Below the pieces are notes generated by a model. It was not told where the DNA came from. It saw only the letters and a program-made list of their open reading frames with translations, and did no database searches. Both the position numbers and the translations under genes were made by a program. From Nitrospira sp. SG-bin1 (lineage in GTDB: Bacteria; Nitrospirota; Nitrospiria; Nitrospirales; Nitrospiraceae): a stretch of 64,000 nucleotides of DNA. Of the stretch, positions 42,370 through 53,129 are shown piece after piece; the first letter of the stretch is position 1, and each line of letters opens with the position of its first letter. The stretch spans positions 10,209 to 74,208 of the forward strand of contig LVWS01000002.1 of NCBI GenBank assembly GCA_002083365.1, written 5' to 3'.

Positions 42370-43200
42370 ATGTTCGATCTCCTCGCCTATGACTTCATGC
42401 AACGCTCCCTCCTGGCCGCGGCGATGGTGGGCGGGCTCTGTTCGGTTATTGGCGTGTTTGTGGTCCTGCGCGGATTGGCGTTTGTCGGAGCCGGAACGTC
42501 GCATGCCGCGTTTGCAGGCGTGGCTCTCGGCTACTTGATGGGGTGGCCCCCTTTGTTGCTGGCCATTCTGTTTGGCCTGGCTACGGTCTGGATTACCGGC
42601 TGGGTCGAAGAACGGGGCAGGATGAAGCTGGATGTCTCGGTCGGTATTCTCTACACCACGACGATGGCACTGGGCATTCTCTTCATCGGACTGATGAAGA
42701 CCTATAATGCCGAGGTGTACGGGTACTTATTCGGCAGCGTCCTGTCTGTCACTCCAGAGGAATTACAGATTATCGGAGCGCTGAGTGTGCTAGTGTTGGG
42801 CCTGCTCCTGTTGTTTGCAAAAGAACTCTATTTCATCGCCTTCGACCAAGAGATGGCCGAAGCCTCGGGCATACCGGCCCGACAGATATTTTTTCTCCTC
42901 CTGACGCTTGTAGCCTTGACGGTGGTGGTCTCATTGAAGACCGTCGGCGCGATCTTGGTGTTTGCGATGATTCTGATTCCCGCTTCGACGGCCTATCAGC
43001 TCACCCATAGTCTCGCGGCACTGACTCTTTACTCGGCGTCAATCGGTGTCCTCACCTCAATAACAGGCGTCCTGATTTCCGCGGTGCTGGATGTCCCCTC
43101 AGGACCAGCCATCGTACTGCTCGCGACCTCCATTTTTTTTCTCGCAGTCCTCTTTTCGCCTAAGCGCCTGCGACGCACACAGCTCATCCATTCCCACTAA
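42370..43200 (+). CDS. Metal ABC transporter permease (ZnuB-like)
   Basis: A 276-residue inner-membrane protein with about eight segments. Family hallmarks: VVLRGLAFVGAGTSHAAFAG near residues 34-53, GILYTTTMALGILFIGLM, and AFDQEMAEASGIPARQIFF before the final helices. It forms the channel for the zinc or manganese ion delivered by the substrate-binding protein. The region after it, to 43478, is a long non-coding leader of the next gene. Confidence 0.9.
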   Translation: MFDLLAYDFMQRSLLAAAMVGGLCSVIGVFVVLRGLAFVGAGTSHAAFAGVALGYLMGWPPLLLAILFGLATVWITGWVEERGRMKLDVSVGILYTTTMALGILFIGLMKTYNAEVYGYLFGSVLSVTPEELQIIGALSVLVLGLLLLFAKELYFIAFDQEMAEASGIPARQIFFLLLTLVALTVVVSLKTVGAILVFAMILIPASTAYQLTHSLAALTLYSASIGVLTSITGVLISAVLDVPSGPAIVLLATSIFFLAVLFSPKRLRRTQLIHSH

Positions 43201-43205
43201 GTATC

Positions 43206-43478
43206 TTGCTCCAGCACTCCAATAAGGCTATGCTCTTTAGCGTGATGGGGTAGTCTAAGTGTCTTGGCCACCAGTAGGTCGGCCTGTGGTTGGTGGGATC
43301 CGCCTAGGGTAACCAGCCTAGAGCCGGACCGTCATTGCTTGGGCCATCGAAAGTAGAGACTCTTCAAGTTCTGAGACGATTCGTTCGTCCTGGAAACCAG
43401 AAGCGGCACGCGATCGCAGAAATCAGTGAGAGCCGTTGTACCCACCCATGGCACACATTGTACGAGAGGAGGAGATTC
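43206..43478 (+). promoter_or_regulatory. Promoter and long, possibly structured leader of an outer-membrane protein gene
   Basis: TTGCTC (43206-43211), 17-base spacer, TATGCT (43229-43234) gives a start near 43241, about 238 bases before the ATG at 43479. The leader contains small inverted repeats: CCACCA at 43268-43273 with TGGTGG at 43291-43296, and CTAGG at 43304-43308 with CCTAG at 43317-43321. It does not match a riboswitch class I know. It may be regulatory or a small RNA. Confidence 0.4.
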
Positions 43479-44108
43479 ATGCATAGACAGTTGCCCTCAG
43501 CGGGATTGATCGGAGTATGGCTCACTGTACTCACCATATTAAGTCCCCTTCCCGCTCCAACTTTGGCGGAGGAGTTCGGTGGAACTGAACCGGGCCGATG
43601 GATAGTGGGGTTTCGGGCAGGATTTTCCCCGTTGACTCAACAGCTTTCGGACAACACCTCAACCTCCATCGGGCCGTTGGTCAATTTTCAAGGTCTGTAT
43701 AGCCTCAACACTTGGCTGTTGGTCGGGATGATGCTCGAATGGGAGCGACACGGAGTCAGTATTGAACGACCTGACGTGGACCTGGGACATCAAGACACGG
43801 TCTCGGTTCTTCCAACGGTGGAACTGCGTCCCGTGAAACTTGGGCGGATCACTCCATACGTGAATATGAGTTTCGGCGTGAACGTGAACAGTTTTGGAGA
43901 AGATACGGCGATTCGCATCAGCCCCAGCAATACGTTTGCCTGGCGACTCGGCTGGGGAGGAGATTACAAGCTCAACGAACGGTTCGCTCTCAATGTGGAA
44001 TGGGCTTACAAACGAAACGACGGCCATACCACCGGTACCGGCGGCCGGAATGATGATTGGAACGCGTCTTCGTTTGGGTTCCTCTTCGGTGGAAAAATGT
44101 TCTTCTAG
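43479..44108 (+). CDS. Outer-membrane beta-barrel protein
   Basis: A 209-residue protein with a signal peptide (about 1-29, ending APTLAEE) and a beta-barrel body: GRWIVGFRAGFSPLTQ, LLVGMMLEWERHG, TPYVNMSFGVNVNSFG, TFAWRLGWGGDYKLNERFAL and a C-terminus SFGFLFGGKMFF with terminal Phe. The family is the OMP_b-brl type, close in style to the barrel at 25052-25783. GAGGAGGAG precedes the ATG at 43479; longer reading to 43335 was rejected. Confidence 0.77.
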   Translation: MHRQLPSAGLIGVWLTVLTILSPLPAPTLAEEFGGTEPGRWIVGFRAGFSPLTQQLSDNTSTSIGPLVNFQGLYSLNTWLLVGMMLEWERHGVSIERPDVDLGHQDTVSVLPTVELRPVKLGRITPYVNMSFGVNVNSFGEDTAIRISPSNTFAWRLGWGGDYKLNERFALNVEWAYKRNDGHTTGTGGRNDDWNASSFGFLFGGKMFF

Positions 44109-44130
44109 TCCTGCACGACACTCACTGCGG

Positions 44131-44165
44131 CCAACCCTTCGCCTTCGAGTAGAGAAGGGTTGGCT
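44131..44165. terminator. Hairpin between convergent genes, no T-run
   Basis: GCCAACCCTTC at 44131-44141 pairs perfectly with GAAGGGTTGGC at 44155-44165 (11 bp stem, 13-base loop). It lies between the ends of the outer-membrane protein gene and the GNAT gene. No U-tract follows on either strand, so it is at best a factor-assisted or bidirectional stop. Confidence 0.5.
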
Positions 44166-44182
44166 CTCGTGGGTGACATACC

Positions 44183-44614
44183 TTATTCCAGTTTACTGTT
44201 CTTGCTTCGGCTCCAGACCATGCCTGTTTGTTCCTTTGAGCTGAAACCGAGTTTTTCATAGAAGCCCGGCCGCCTGGTACAGAGCCAGAAAAGCTCCACT
44301 CGATCGAGGCGCGGATGAGTGAGGATGCGGCGGACGATCTCCGTCCCCACCCCGTGACCTTGATAGCTCCTGTCGACGATCACATCCCAAATGGTCGCGC
44401 GATAGATGAAATCGGTGAGTACTCGTCCAAACCCCACGAGATGGTCGCCGTCCCATGCACAGAGCGTCACGTCGGTATGACGGAGCATTTCTTTGGCGTC
44501 CTCGAGCGATCGACCCTTGGCCCATGGGGCCTGTTGGTACAGGCGCAGAAGTTGGGACGCGTCAGGAGGCTCGTGATGAGTGTAGGTGACAGCGGGCTTG
44601 AGGGTGGGAGGCAT
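44183..44614 (-). CDS. GNAT family N-acetyltransferase
   Basis: A 143-residue acetyltransferase. The acetyl-CoA-binding loop is in RSYQGHGVGTEIVRRILTHP (Q-x-x-G-x-G), preceded by the strand ATIWDVIVD, and followed by VELFWLCTRRPGFYEKLGFSS, the usual GNAT C-terminus. It probably acetylates a small molecule or peptide; the substrate is unknown. It is divergent, 49 bases from the zinc-ribbon gene at 44664. Confidence 0.87.
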   Translation of the reverse strand: MPPTLKPAVTYTHHEPPDASQLLRLYQQAPWAKGRSLEDAKEMLRHTDVTLCAWDGDHLVGFGRVLTDFIYRATIWDVIVDRSYQGHGVGTEIVRRILTHPRLDRVELFWLCTRRPGFYEKLGFSSKEQTGMVWSRSKNSKLE

Positions 44615-44663
44615 CTTGTACTAGAGTATCCCCCGAATTGTCACAAAGTGTACGGGGAAACCG

Positions 44664-44843
44664 ATGGCAACGCAAGTCCGAACCTGTCCAAAGTGCTCTC
44701 AACTCATGTGGCTGAAGACCGACGAGTATGAAGTACTCGACGAGGAGACCGTGCGGGCAAAGTGCCCTCACTGTGGAAACCTGGTCCGCTTCAAACTCGT
44801 CGCTGTAGGCCCGAACGCGTTGGGCCCCAAGATGGGCCACTGA
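44664..44843 (+). CDS. 59-residue zinc-ribbon protein
   Basis: A short frame beginning MATQVRTCPKCSQLMWLKTD and ending ALGPKMGH. It contains two C-x2-C pairs (CPKC near residue 8, CPHC near residue 38) in the spacing of a zinc ribbon, with an acidic linker (EYEVLDEET). A weak GGGGAAA site precedes the ATG. Such ribbons bind nucleic acid or protein. It is divergent from the GNAT gene and convergent with the 140-residue gene at 44937. Confidence 0.6.
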   Translation: MATQVRTCPKCSQLMWLKTDEYEVLDEETVRAKCPHCGNLVRFKLVAVGPNALGPKMGH

Positions 44844-44936
44844 CCACCCCAAACAGTTTTGTGTTCTACGCTTGAGTGACGGGCCGGGCGCGGTCCGAAA
44901 AATTAAGTACTCACCACTCGTCATCAAAACCAGAAC

Positions 44937-45359
44937 TTACAGGCCTCCACCCGCGCCATCCAATTCCGGCCGATTTCCAGGAAGAACCTTATGTAATGCG
45001 ACTCGATACTCCGTGAGACGCTTTTCGTCTCTTCCGCCGACTTCAATATCTCGATCGCGTTGCATCCGTTCGAGATGATCCAAAACAGCGAGAAGCGGTT
45101 GAATGGTCCCGAGGAGGTTCCCGATTTCAAACGCTTCCAAGGACAAGACCAAGGATTCATTCAAGGCCTTGTACGGCGTTCCGGCACTCAGGCTTCTGAC
45201 ACGTGTGACGATGGTTTCATAGCTGTCCACCGCCTCGAAGGACGGTTTCACTCCAGAGGGCAGCGCGCCTAAGTGAACCACGACAGGCAGCTTGGCGGCA
45301 TACGACTTGATGTGAGCGGTCAAACCACCGATCGCATCGAGCAGCTCCCCGGTCAGCAT
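44937..45359 (-). CDS. Hypothetical protein downstream of RluD-like gene
   Basis: A 140-residue soluble protein with no recognised domain; helical segments include [19 protein letters not shown] and [20 protein letters not shown], and an Arg/Asp-rich stretch [18 protein letters not shown]. It overlaps the stop of the rluD-like gene by seven bases, so it is translationally coupled and probably functionally linked. Function unknown. Confidence 0.6.
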   Translation of the reverse strand: MLTGELLDAIGGLTAHIKSYAAKLPVVVHLGALPSGVKPSFEAVDSYETIVTRVRSLSAGTPYKALNESLVLSLEAFEIGNLLGTIQPLLAVLDHLERMQRDRDIEVGGRDEKRLTEYRVALHKVLPGNRPELDGAGGGL

Positions 45360-46357
45360 GTGTCCTCCATAATGTGCCTACCGGCGGGCGGTTCAGCTAA
45401 ACTCTTTCTACCAGGGTTGATGAGCTGTTCAAGGCCTTGCATCACCTTCTCCATATCGCTCGGCACCAACCTGGTGAAGTCTTCCGCCTTGCCCGTCGCG
45501 GGATGCGTAAAGCCGAGGGTTCTGGCATGGAGCATTACGCGGGGAATTTCCAATTCGTTGATCGTACAAACCTTTCGCCCGCCGTACGTGTGATCTCCCA
45601 GAATGGGATGTCCCAAGGAAGCCAGGTGAACCCTGAGCTGATGAGTTCGGCCGGTCCGAGGGTAGAGCAACACATGGGCGGCCACTTTCCCGTACCGCCG
45701 ATCCACCACGTACTCCGTCACGGATGCCTTGGGGCTGGTCGTTCTCGCTGAAAATTTCTTCCGGTCTTTGATATCCCGGCCAATAGCCAGTTCGATCAAT
45801 CCCCGAGCTTTTTTGGGAACCCCCCAGACCAGGGCCTCATAGACGCGGGTGATGGTATGGAGCTTGAATTGTGCCGCAAGCGCACGATGTGTCGAGTCGG
45901 TTTTGGTAATCACCATGACGCCGGATGTTTCCTTGTCCAACCGGTGAACAAGACCGGGGCGTTCCTTCCCCCCGATGGTCGACATCGCTCCGCCTGACGT
46001 TTGAAAATGATGGAGCAGTGCGTTGACCAGCGTGCCGGTCCAGTTTCCCGGGGCGGGATGGACGACAATACCGGGCGGTTTATTCAGGACCAGGAGGAAA
46101 TCGTCTTCGAACAGCACTTCCAAGGGAATCGCCTCACCCTGGATCAAAAGGGGTTCCGGCTTTGGCACATCCATGGTGATCCGATCACCGGGCTTGATCT
46201 TGTGGCTCGGTTTCACCACCTGCTCGTTGATACGGATGCGCCCCAACTCGATCAAACGCTGCAACGCCGACCGTGAGATATCCCGTTCTCGATTGGCAAG
46301 AAAGAGATCCAGCCGTTTTGGCTGCTCTCCGGACGTGATGATGAATTCTGTAATCAT
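45353..46357 (-). CDS. RluA/RluD family 23S rRNA pseudouridine synthase
   Basis: A 334-residue enzyme. Residues 1-70 form an S4 RNA-binding domain ([19 protein letters not shown], then [12 protein letters not shown]). The catalytic domain carries the aspartate motif [16 protein letters not shown], with [15 protein letters not shown] before it and [17 protein letters not shown] after it. Members isomerise uridines in 23S rRNA (RluD: 1911, 1915, 1917). Assignment to RluD rather than RluC is likely from the S4 arrangement. Overlaps the 140-residue gene downstream. Confidence 0.9.
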   Translation of the reverse strand: MITEFIITSGEQPKRLDLFLANRERDISRSALQRLIELGRIRINEQVVKPSHKIKPGDRITMDVPKPEPLLIQGEAIPLEVLFEDDFLLVLNKPPGIVVHPAPGNWTGTLVNALLHHFQTSGGAMSTIGGKERPGLVHRLDKETSGVMVITKTDSTHRALAAQFKLHTITRVYEALVWGVPKKARGLIELAIGRDIKDRKKFSARTTSPKASVTEYVVDRRYGKVAAHVLLYPRTGRTHQLRVHLASLGHPILGDHTYGGRKVCTINELEIPRVMLHARTLGFTHPATGKAEDFTRLVPSDMEKVMQGLEQLINPGRKSLAEPPAGRHIMEDTC

Positions 46358-46622
46358 GTGCAGGACACGCTACTAAAGAGCCTTGGGCAAATGCAATCGG
46401 GATTGCGGGGGTTTGCTTCTTACCTAGCGAAGGACCATATTGTCCGAGTAGGTTTGTCCGTCTAGGTCTAAGAAGGACATCAAGATCAACGATATGCTAG
46501 GGAGCTGATCATCGAGATTCCCGGGGGGCAGTAACCAGAGAAGCACTTCAGCTTCTCTCTCAAGGAGCTGTTGAAGCCGGTGAGGTGTTTTGTTAGGGTG
46601 ACTTCCCCGGAAAGTAACTGAC

Positions 46623-48053
46623 ATGGGCATACGATTTTCGCATTATGACCCAGAAGGGTTCTATGACGAGCTGTACGAGGAGAAGGGTCAACCGCGACCG
46701 GGAAGCACCCTCTTGCTCCGAAAGTTTGCGTCACTGCCGGAAGGAGAACTGAAAAAGCGCCAGGAAGCGGCGGAACGAGTCATTCTCAACATGGGGATGA
46801 CGTTCGGCGTCTCCGGAAGCGACGACGGCCATGAACAGATCTTTCCCTTCGACATCGTACCGCGGATCGTCATGGCCTCGGATTGGGAACGCATCGAGTC
46901 CGGACTTCGACAGCGCATGCGTGCGCTGAACTTGTTTATCGACGATGTGTACCATGATCAAAAGATCCTCAAGAACGGGGTGATACCCAGCGAACTGATT
47001 TATTCCAGTACGGGCTTCTTGCAGCCCTGCGTTGGTCTCAACCCACCGCGTGGCATTTGGTGCCACATTGCGGGGATCGATCTGGTCCGAATTAGCGATG
47101 GCCAGTACTATGTCCTCGAAGACAACACCCGTTGCCCGTCCGGAGTGGCCTATGTGTTGGAGGCCAGACAGGTCATGAAGCGGACGTTTCCCGAGCTGTT
47201 CGAGGCCTATCGCGTGAGGCCGGTGGACGGGTATCCAAGCCAACTTTTGGAAACCCTTCGGTCCCTTTCGGACCTTCCTGATCCAACCATCGTCATTCTC
47301 ACGCCGGGTATCTTCAATTCCGCCTATTACGAACATTCCCTGCTCGCCCAAAAAATGGGTGTGGAATTGGTCGAGGCCAACGATCTGGTGGTGGTAGATG
47401 GGTCAGTCCATATGCGAACCACCAAGGGGTCTCAGCGCGTGGATGTGATCTACCGGCGGATCAATGATGATTATTTGGACCCTTTGGCGTTTCGTCATGA
47501 TTCTGTACTGGGAGTGCCCGGTCTCATGGAATCTTACAAGAGAGGCAGAGTGGCGCTCGCCAATGCTCCCGGCACCGGCGTATCGGACGACAAAGCTATT
47601 TATGCGTACGTCCCGAAGATCATCAATTACTACTTAGCAGAAGAACCGATTCTCCCGAACGTGCCCACCTATGTCTGTTCCAATAGACAGGATCGAACCT
47701 ATGTCTTGGAGCATTTGGATCAACTGGTCGTGAAGGCCACCAACGAGGCCGGTGGATACGGCATGATGATCGGACCTCATGCCTCAAAGCAGGAGCGTGA
47801 AGGCTGTGCCCGTCGCATCGAGGCCGACCCACGCAATTATATCGCGCAACCGACCTTGGCACTCTCGCGGGTACCCACCTTGGTCGAGGATCATCTGGAA
47901 GGTCGTCATGTCGATTTACGTCCGTACGTGTTGTATGGCCGGGATGTGTACGTCTTACCGGGAGGCATGACGCGCGTGGCGTTGCGGAAAGGGTCTCTCG
48001 TGGTGAATTCCTCTCAAGGTGGCGGCAACAAGGACACGTGGGTCCTTTCATGA
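46623..48053 (+). CDS. Circularly permuted type 2 ATP-grasp protein (Anbu cluster)
   Basis: A 476-residue ATP-grasp enzyme of the circularly permuted type 2 group (DUF404/DUF407, COG2308). Motifs: [38 protein letters not shown] (metal/nucleotide loop), [15 protein letters not shown] and [17 protein letters not shown]. This family forms amide or peptide-like bonds. It is the first gene of a cluster with alpha-E and Anbu; in other bacteria a transglutaminase also belongs to it, but none is here. Confidence 0.87.
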   Translation: MGIRFSHYDPEGFYDELYEEKGQPRPGSTLLLRKFASLPEGELKKRQEAAERVILNMGMTFGVSGSDDGHEQIFPFDIVPRIVMASDWERIESGLRQRMRALNLFIDDVYHDQKILKNGVIPSELIYSSTGFLQPCVGLNPPRGIWCHIAGIDLVRISDGQYYVLEDNTRCPSGVAYVLEARQVMKRTFPELFEAYRVRPVDGYPSQLLETLRSLSDLPDPTIVILTPGIFNSAYYEHSLLAQKMGVELVEANDLVVVDGSVHMRTTKGSQRVDVIYRRINDDYLDPLAFRHDSVLGVPGLMESYKRGRVALANAPGTGVSDDKAIYAYVPKIINYYLAEEPILPNVPTYVCSNRQDRTYVLEHLDQLVVKATNEAGGYGMMIGPHASKQEREGCARRIEADPRNYIAQPTLALSRVPTLVEDHLEGRHVDLRPYVLYGRDVYVLPGGMTRVALRKGSLVVNSSQGGGNKDTWVLS

Positions 48054-48126
48054 GGATCATCTTCATGAGAGACCGGGAGACCAGCACTGATCCGATAACT
48101 GGTGAACAGACAGGGCTGGCCCAACG

Positions 48127-49107
48127 ATGCTGAGCCGAGTCGCCAGTTCCATCTATTGGTTGAACCGCTACATCGAACGGGCGGAAAATTATGCTCGGTT
48201 CATCGAGGTGAACTTGAACCTCACACTTGACCTTCCCAGAGGCACCATGGAGCAGTGGGAACCGCTGGTCGCCACCACGGGCGATCATGAGAGCTTTACA
48301 GACCGCTATGGGAAGGCAACGAAGGACGCTGTCATCCAATTTCTCTCAGTCGATGCCGCAAACTCTAACTCGATTCTGTCCTGCCTGACGGCAGCTCGGG
48401 AAAACGCTCGATCAGTCCGAGAAGTCATCTCCACCGACATGTGGGAGCAAGTCAACCGCTTTTATCTCATGGTGAGAACCGCTGCCTCGAAAGGCCTGTC
48501 CAGCCACAATCTTCATACGTTTTTGGCGGACGTGAAGGCAAACAGCCATCTCTTTCTGGGCATTACCGATGCCACCATGTCGCACGGAGAAGGCTGGCAT
48601 TTTGCCAGACTCGGCCGTTTGCTGGAACGGGCGGATAAGACCTCCCGTATTCTCGACGTCAAATACTTCATGCTGCTCCCGACCGTCGCAGAAGTCGGCA
48701 CACCGTTTGATATCATCCAGTGGTCCGCATTGTTGAAATCCGCCAGCGCCCTCGAAATGTATTACAAACGTTTCGGCCGCATCTCCCCGGACGATGTCAC
48801 GGCGTTCCTGATTCTCGACTCCACCTTTCCGAGAGCCATCCGGTACTGTCTCATCAAAAGCGAAGATTCGATCCACGCCATCTCCGGGTCTGAACACGGA
48901 TCTTATCAGAACCAAGCCGAGAAGCGATTGGGACGGTTACGCGCCGAGTTGGACTTCGGCGATCTTGAGGATTGCGTGGCCGGTGGGCTCCACGAGTTCT
49001 TAGACCGGTTTCAGGGGCAGCTTAATCGCGTGGGAGACGCCATTTTCGAAACCTTCTTTGCCCCTCGTCCTGTCCACAGTACGATCACCGGAGCGGAGGC
49101 ACAATGA
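48127..49107 (+). CDS. Alpha-E domain protein (COG2307, Anbu cluster)
   Basis: A 326-residue, all-helical protein of the DUF403/alpha-E family. The N-terminus MLSRVASSIYWLNRYIERAE, followed by NYARFIEVNLNLTL, is diagnostic; AANSNSILSCLTAARENARSV and FARLGRLLERADKTSRILDV follow. It is thought to be the partner of the ATP-grasp protein in making a peptide-like product. The start ATG at 48127 opens in this motif. Its stop overlaps the Anbu gene by ATGA. Confidence 0.88.
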   Translation: MLSRVASSIYWLNRYIERAENYARFIEVNLNLTLDLPRGTMEQWEPLVATTGDHESFTDRYGKATKDAVIQFLSVDAANSNSILSCLTAARENARSVREVISTDMWEQVNRFYLMVRTAASKGLSSHNLHTFLADVKANSHLFLGITDATMSHGEGWHFARLGRLLERADKTSRILDVKYFMLLPTVAEVGTPFDIIQWSALLKSASALEMYYKRFGRISPDDVTAFLILDSTFPRAIRYCLIKSEDSIHAISGSEHGSYQNQAEKRLGRLRAELDFGDLEDCVAGGLHEFLDRFQGQLNRVGDAIFETFFAPRPVHSTITGAEAQ

Positions 49108-49874
49108 CCTTTTGCCTGGGTATGAAAGTAGAAGACGGGCTCGTCGGTATTGCCGACACGCGGGTGACGACCGGCGTGGAATGCATCACGGCACGAAAGG
49201 TCTCGATCCATCAGCATGGACGGCACTCGATGTTTCTCATGACTTCGGGACTGCGTTCCGTGCGCGACAAGGCCGTCACCTATTTCGACGAAGCTATCGG
49301 GGAAAGCGATCAGACATTCGATAAGCTGTTTAAGGCCGTCAACGTATTCGCCGCGCAGATCCGGCGGGTCGCACAAGAGGACAAGGATGCGCTCGACAAA
49401 GCGGGATTGATCTTCGACCTCCACGCTCTGGTTGGAGGGCAGTTGGAAAACGACCGGGAACACAAACTCTATCTCATCTACCCCCAGGGAAACTGGGTGG
49501 AAGTCAGTGAAGGCACCCCCTACTGCATCATCGGCGAAACCGGCTATGGCAAACCGCTCCTCGATCGCGTGCTGCGGTACCACTCCAACATGGACCTTGC
49601 CCTGAAGGTGGGATTTCTGGCCTTCGATGCCACTCGCACCAGCTCGACCAGCGTCGAATATCCTCTCGATGTCGTGCTGTATCGACACGATACCTTTGAT
49701 ATCGTCGAACATCGTTTTCAGAAAGAGGACCTCGTCGAGATCTCGTCGTGGTGGCAGTCCCGGATCTATGAATCAGTGGAAAAACTGCCCTCGACGTGGG
49801 TTGATCATCTGCTTGAATCGCTGCCTCGCAATACCCGATCTTCATCTAGAGACGGCTCTGATCCATCTTCGTAA
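49104..49874 (+). CDS. Proteasome-type peptidase Anbu (ancestral beta subunit)
   Basis: A 256-residue Ntn-hydrolase fold protein. The sequence starts M-T-F-C-L-G-M, so removing Met exposes Thr as nucleophile, as in proteasome beta subunits and Anbu. Other active-site-region residues are in GIADTRVTTG (Asp) and ITARKVSIHQ (Lys). Conserved Anbu features: FLMTSGLRSVRDKAV, LVGGQLENDREHKLYLIYP. It assembles into ring- or helix-like oligomers in the literature; function unsettled. It overlaps the alpha-E gene by ATGA. Confidence 0.9.
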   Translation: MTFCLGMKVEDGLVGIADTRVTTGVECITARKVSIHQHGRHSMFLMTSGLRSVRDKAVTYFDEAIGESDQTFDKLFKAVNVFAAQIRRVAQEDKDALDKAGLIFDLHALVGGQLENDREHKLYLIYPQGNWVEVSEGTPYCIIGETGYGKPLLDRVLRYHSNMDLALKVGFLAFDATRTSSTSVEYPLDVVLYRHDTFDIVEHRFQKEDLVEISSWWQSRIYESVEKLPSTWVDHLLESLPRNTRSSSRDGSDPSS

Positions 49875-50279
49875 GTCGCGTGCCATAACAGGTCGAACGG
49901 GCCTGCTCTTTCACTCCGGGTCAAACTATATGCCGACGATTGGACAACGTGTAGGCCGGAGAGTATGCTTCTGTATCGTATGACTGTGCGGGCGTGTCAT
50001 CTCCTGCGAACGAGGGAACGGAACCATGTCGGTGGTACCTTCCCACGATTGTTTGCTCCTTAAGCACACCGCCGATCAGCTTCGCCTACTCCTTAGAGGC
50101 TCGTACAGTTCCTGTAGATCCTTCCGATCCATTCGCGTTGTTCCCCGAATAGAAACTGTCCTGATCTTGGTCGGTCTACCGACCCAACGATTTCTCATCT
50201 TCACCTGCCGCACTATTCATCCGCCCGTGAGATGTGATCGGCCAGGCGATCCATCCGCGTGCATAACCGGGAGGTATGT
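49875..50279. other. Intergenic stretch without a gene; possible promoter
   Basis: No coding ORF. TTGGAC (about 49942-49947), an 18-base spacer and TATGCT (about 49966-49971) could start a transcript with a long leader towards the haem-protein gene at 50280. This is weak evidence. Otherwise nothing is recognised. Confidence 0.3.
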
Positions 50280-50876
50280 ATGACTTCCTCCAAGAACATA
50301 TTGTTGGGCACCGCCTTGTTGGGAGCGGCAATAGGAGGTGCCACGCTCCTGTGGCCGGCTCGTACTTTGCCTCAGACGACATCGATCAACCTCCCGATGG
50401 ACACGGTGGCCGATTACATCCACGCGGTGATCGAGGCGGATCGAGACGTGTATACCAGGCATGTCGTGGAACGCATGCAGGCGAAAGGAGTGGTAGTCGC
50501 ATCCGAGAATTGGCAGGAGATGAATACCTTACCCCTTCCGGCCCAATTTCTGTTGGAATCAGGACGGTACAACAGCAAGAAAGGCCTCGGGATGGAGTAC
50601 CGGCTGATCAGTTTGTGGCCGATCAACAAACGCAATATCGCGACGAACGCTTTAGAAAGCATCGGACTCGGCACGATCCTGACTCAACCCAACCGTCCCT
50701 ACACGGGCGTCACGAGGGTGGGCGAGAAGCGGTATTACGAGGCGGTGTATGCTGACCTGGCCGTCACACAGGCTTGCATCGGCTGTCATAATGCGCATCC
50801 CGACAGCCCGAAACGAGACTTCAAGCTCAACGATGTCATGGGGGCGATCGTGATCAGTATTCAGCTAGGGTCCTAG
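50280..50876 (+). CDS. DUF3365-type periplasmic haem protein (CxxCH)
   Basis: A 198-residue exported protein. A signal peptide or anchor covers about residues 6-27 (NILLGTALLGAAIGGATLLW). A DUF3365-like domain follows (VADYIHAVIEADRDVYTR, YRLISLWPINKRN, YYEAVYADLAV) with a single c-type haem site ACIGCHNAHPDSPKRDFKL (C166-x-x-C169-H170). Such proteins are sensors or electron carriers in the periplasm. ATG 50280 is placed by GGGAGG at about 50268-50274; longer and frame-shifted ATGs were rejected. The atp operon end is convergent, about 190 bases away. Confidence 0.82.
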   Translation: MTSSKNILLGTALLGAAIGGATLLWPARTLPQTTSINLPMDTVADYIHAVIEADRDVYTRHVVERMQAKGVVVASENWQEMNTLPLPAQFLLESGRYNSKKGLGMEYRLISLWPINKRNIATNALESIGLGTILTQPNRPYTGVTRVGEKRYYEAVYADLAVTQACIGCHNAHPDSPKRDFKLNDVMGAIVISIQLGS

Positions 50877-51066
50877 CCGATCGACGGTGAATCTGAAAGG
50901 GCATCGGAAGTCCAGAACGCCGGTGATTGAGTCATGAGCGAAACGCCAACCGAGAGTACGTGGCTTCTGCTCTGCCGGTCAGGGGCGAGAACGCACGAGA
51001 TTACCCTTCCGCCATGGAGTTGTGAAGTCCGCTGCTAAGGGAATGTCGTGCGGGAGTCGAACTGGT

Positions 51067-51489
51067 TCAGGCGTGACTGGTTTTTCTCGCCCGTTCGGCG
51101 ATTTTCTTGCGGAGACGAGCCTTTTCCAGGCTGATCTGAGCTTCTTTGACTTCGGACGGTAAGCCGCCCGCTTGAAGGCGCCGTTCCGCTTCGGCCACCT
51201 TGGCGGTCGCCCGCTCCACATCGATGTCTTCCGCTTTCTCGGCGATTTCCGCCATGACGGTGACTTTGGTCGGAGTGACTTCGGCGAAGCCCCACAGAAC
51301 GGCCATCGAATAGGTTTGCCCTTCGACACGATAACGAAGTTCGCCGATGCGAAGGGTCGAGAGGAAGTGGCAGTGCCCGGGAAGGACGCCGAATTCGCCT
51401 TCAGACCCAGGGGCGATCACTTCATCCACCTGCTGACTCAGCAGCTGTTTTTCCGGCGTTACGACTTCTAGTAATATCTTTCCAGGCAT
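51067..51489 (-). CDS. atpC: F1 ATP synthase epsilon subunit
   Basis: A 140-residue subunit of the F1 central stalk. N-terminal beta-sandwich: KILLEVVTPEKQLLSQQVDE, GSEGEFGVLPGHCHFLSTL and TYSMAVLWGFAEVTPTKVTV; C-terminal helical hairpin with EKARLRKKIAERARK. ATG 51489 with GAGGAAGG just upstream; an upstream GTG/ATG reading to 51567 is not coding-like. Last gene of atpHAGDC. The intergenic gap before it has a repeat-rich sequence. Confidence 0.93.
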   Translation of the reverse strand: MPGKILLEVVTPEKQLLSQQVDEVIAPGSEGEFGVLPGHCHFLSTLRIGELRYRVEGQTYSMAVLWGFAEVTPTKVTVMAEIAEKAEDIDVERATAKVAEAERRLQAGGLPSEVKEAQISLEKARLRKKIAERARKTSHA

Positions 51490-51579
51490 GCCTTCCTCGT
51501 GAGGCGTCAAGCGTGAGGCGTCAGGCGATGGAGCGCGGCAGTTATCGCCTCGCCCCTTACCCCTCACGCCTTACGGTTC
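51490..51579. repeat. Word-repeat spacer between atpD and atpC
   Basis: GTGAGGCGTCAAGCGTGAGG is followed by CGTCAGGCGATGG; on the other side, CGCCTCGCCCCTTACCCCTC then ACGCCTTAC is nearly its complement. The whole spacer can fold into an imperfect long hairpin. It is unlike coding DNA and resembles repeat-derived spacers. Confidence 0.5.

Positions 51580-53129
<1,550 letters not shown>

Noticed and set aside
44131..44165. Classical rho-independent terminator
   Set aside because: The hairpin is perfect but has no T-run on either strand, so it was recorded only as a convergent-gene hairpin.
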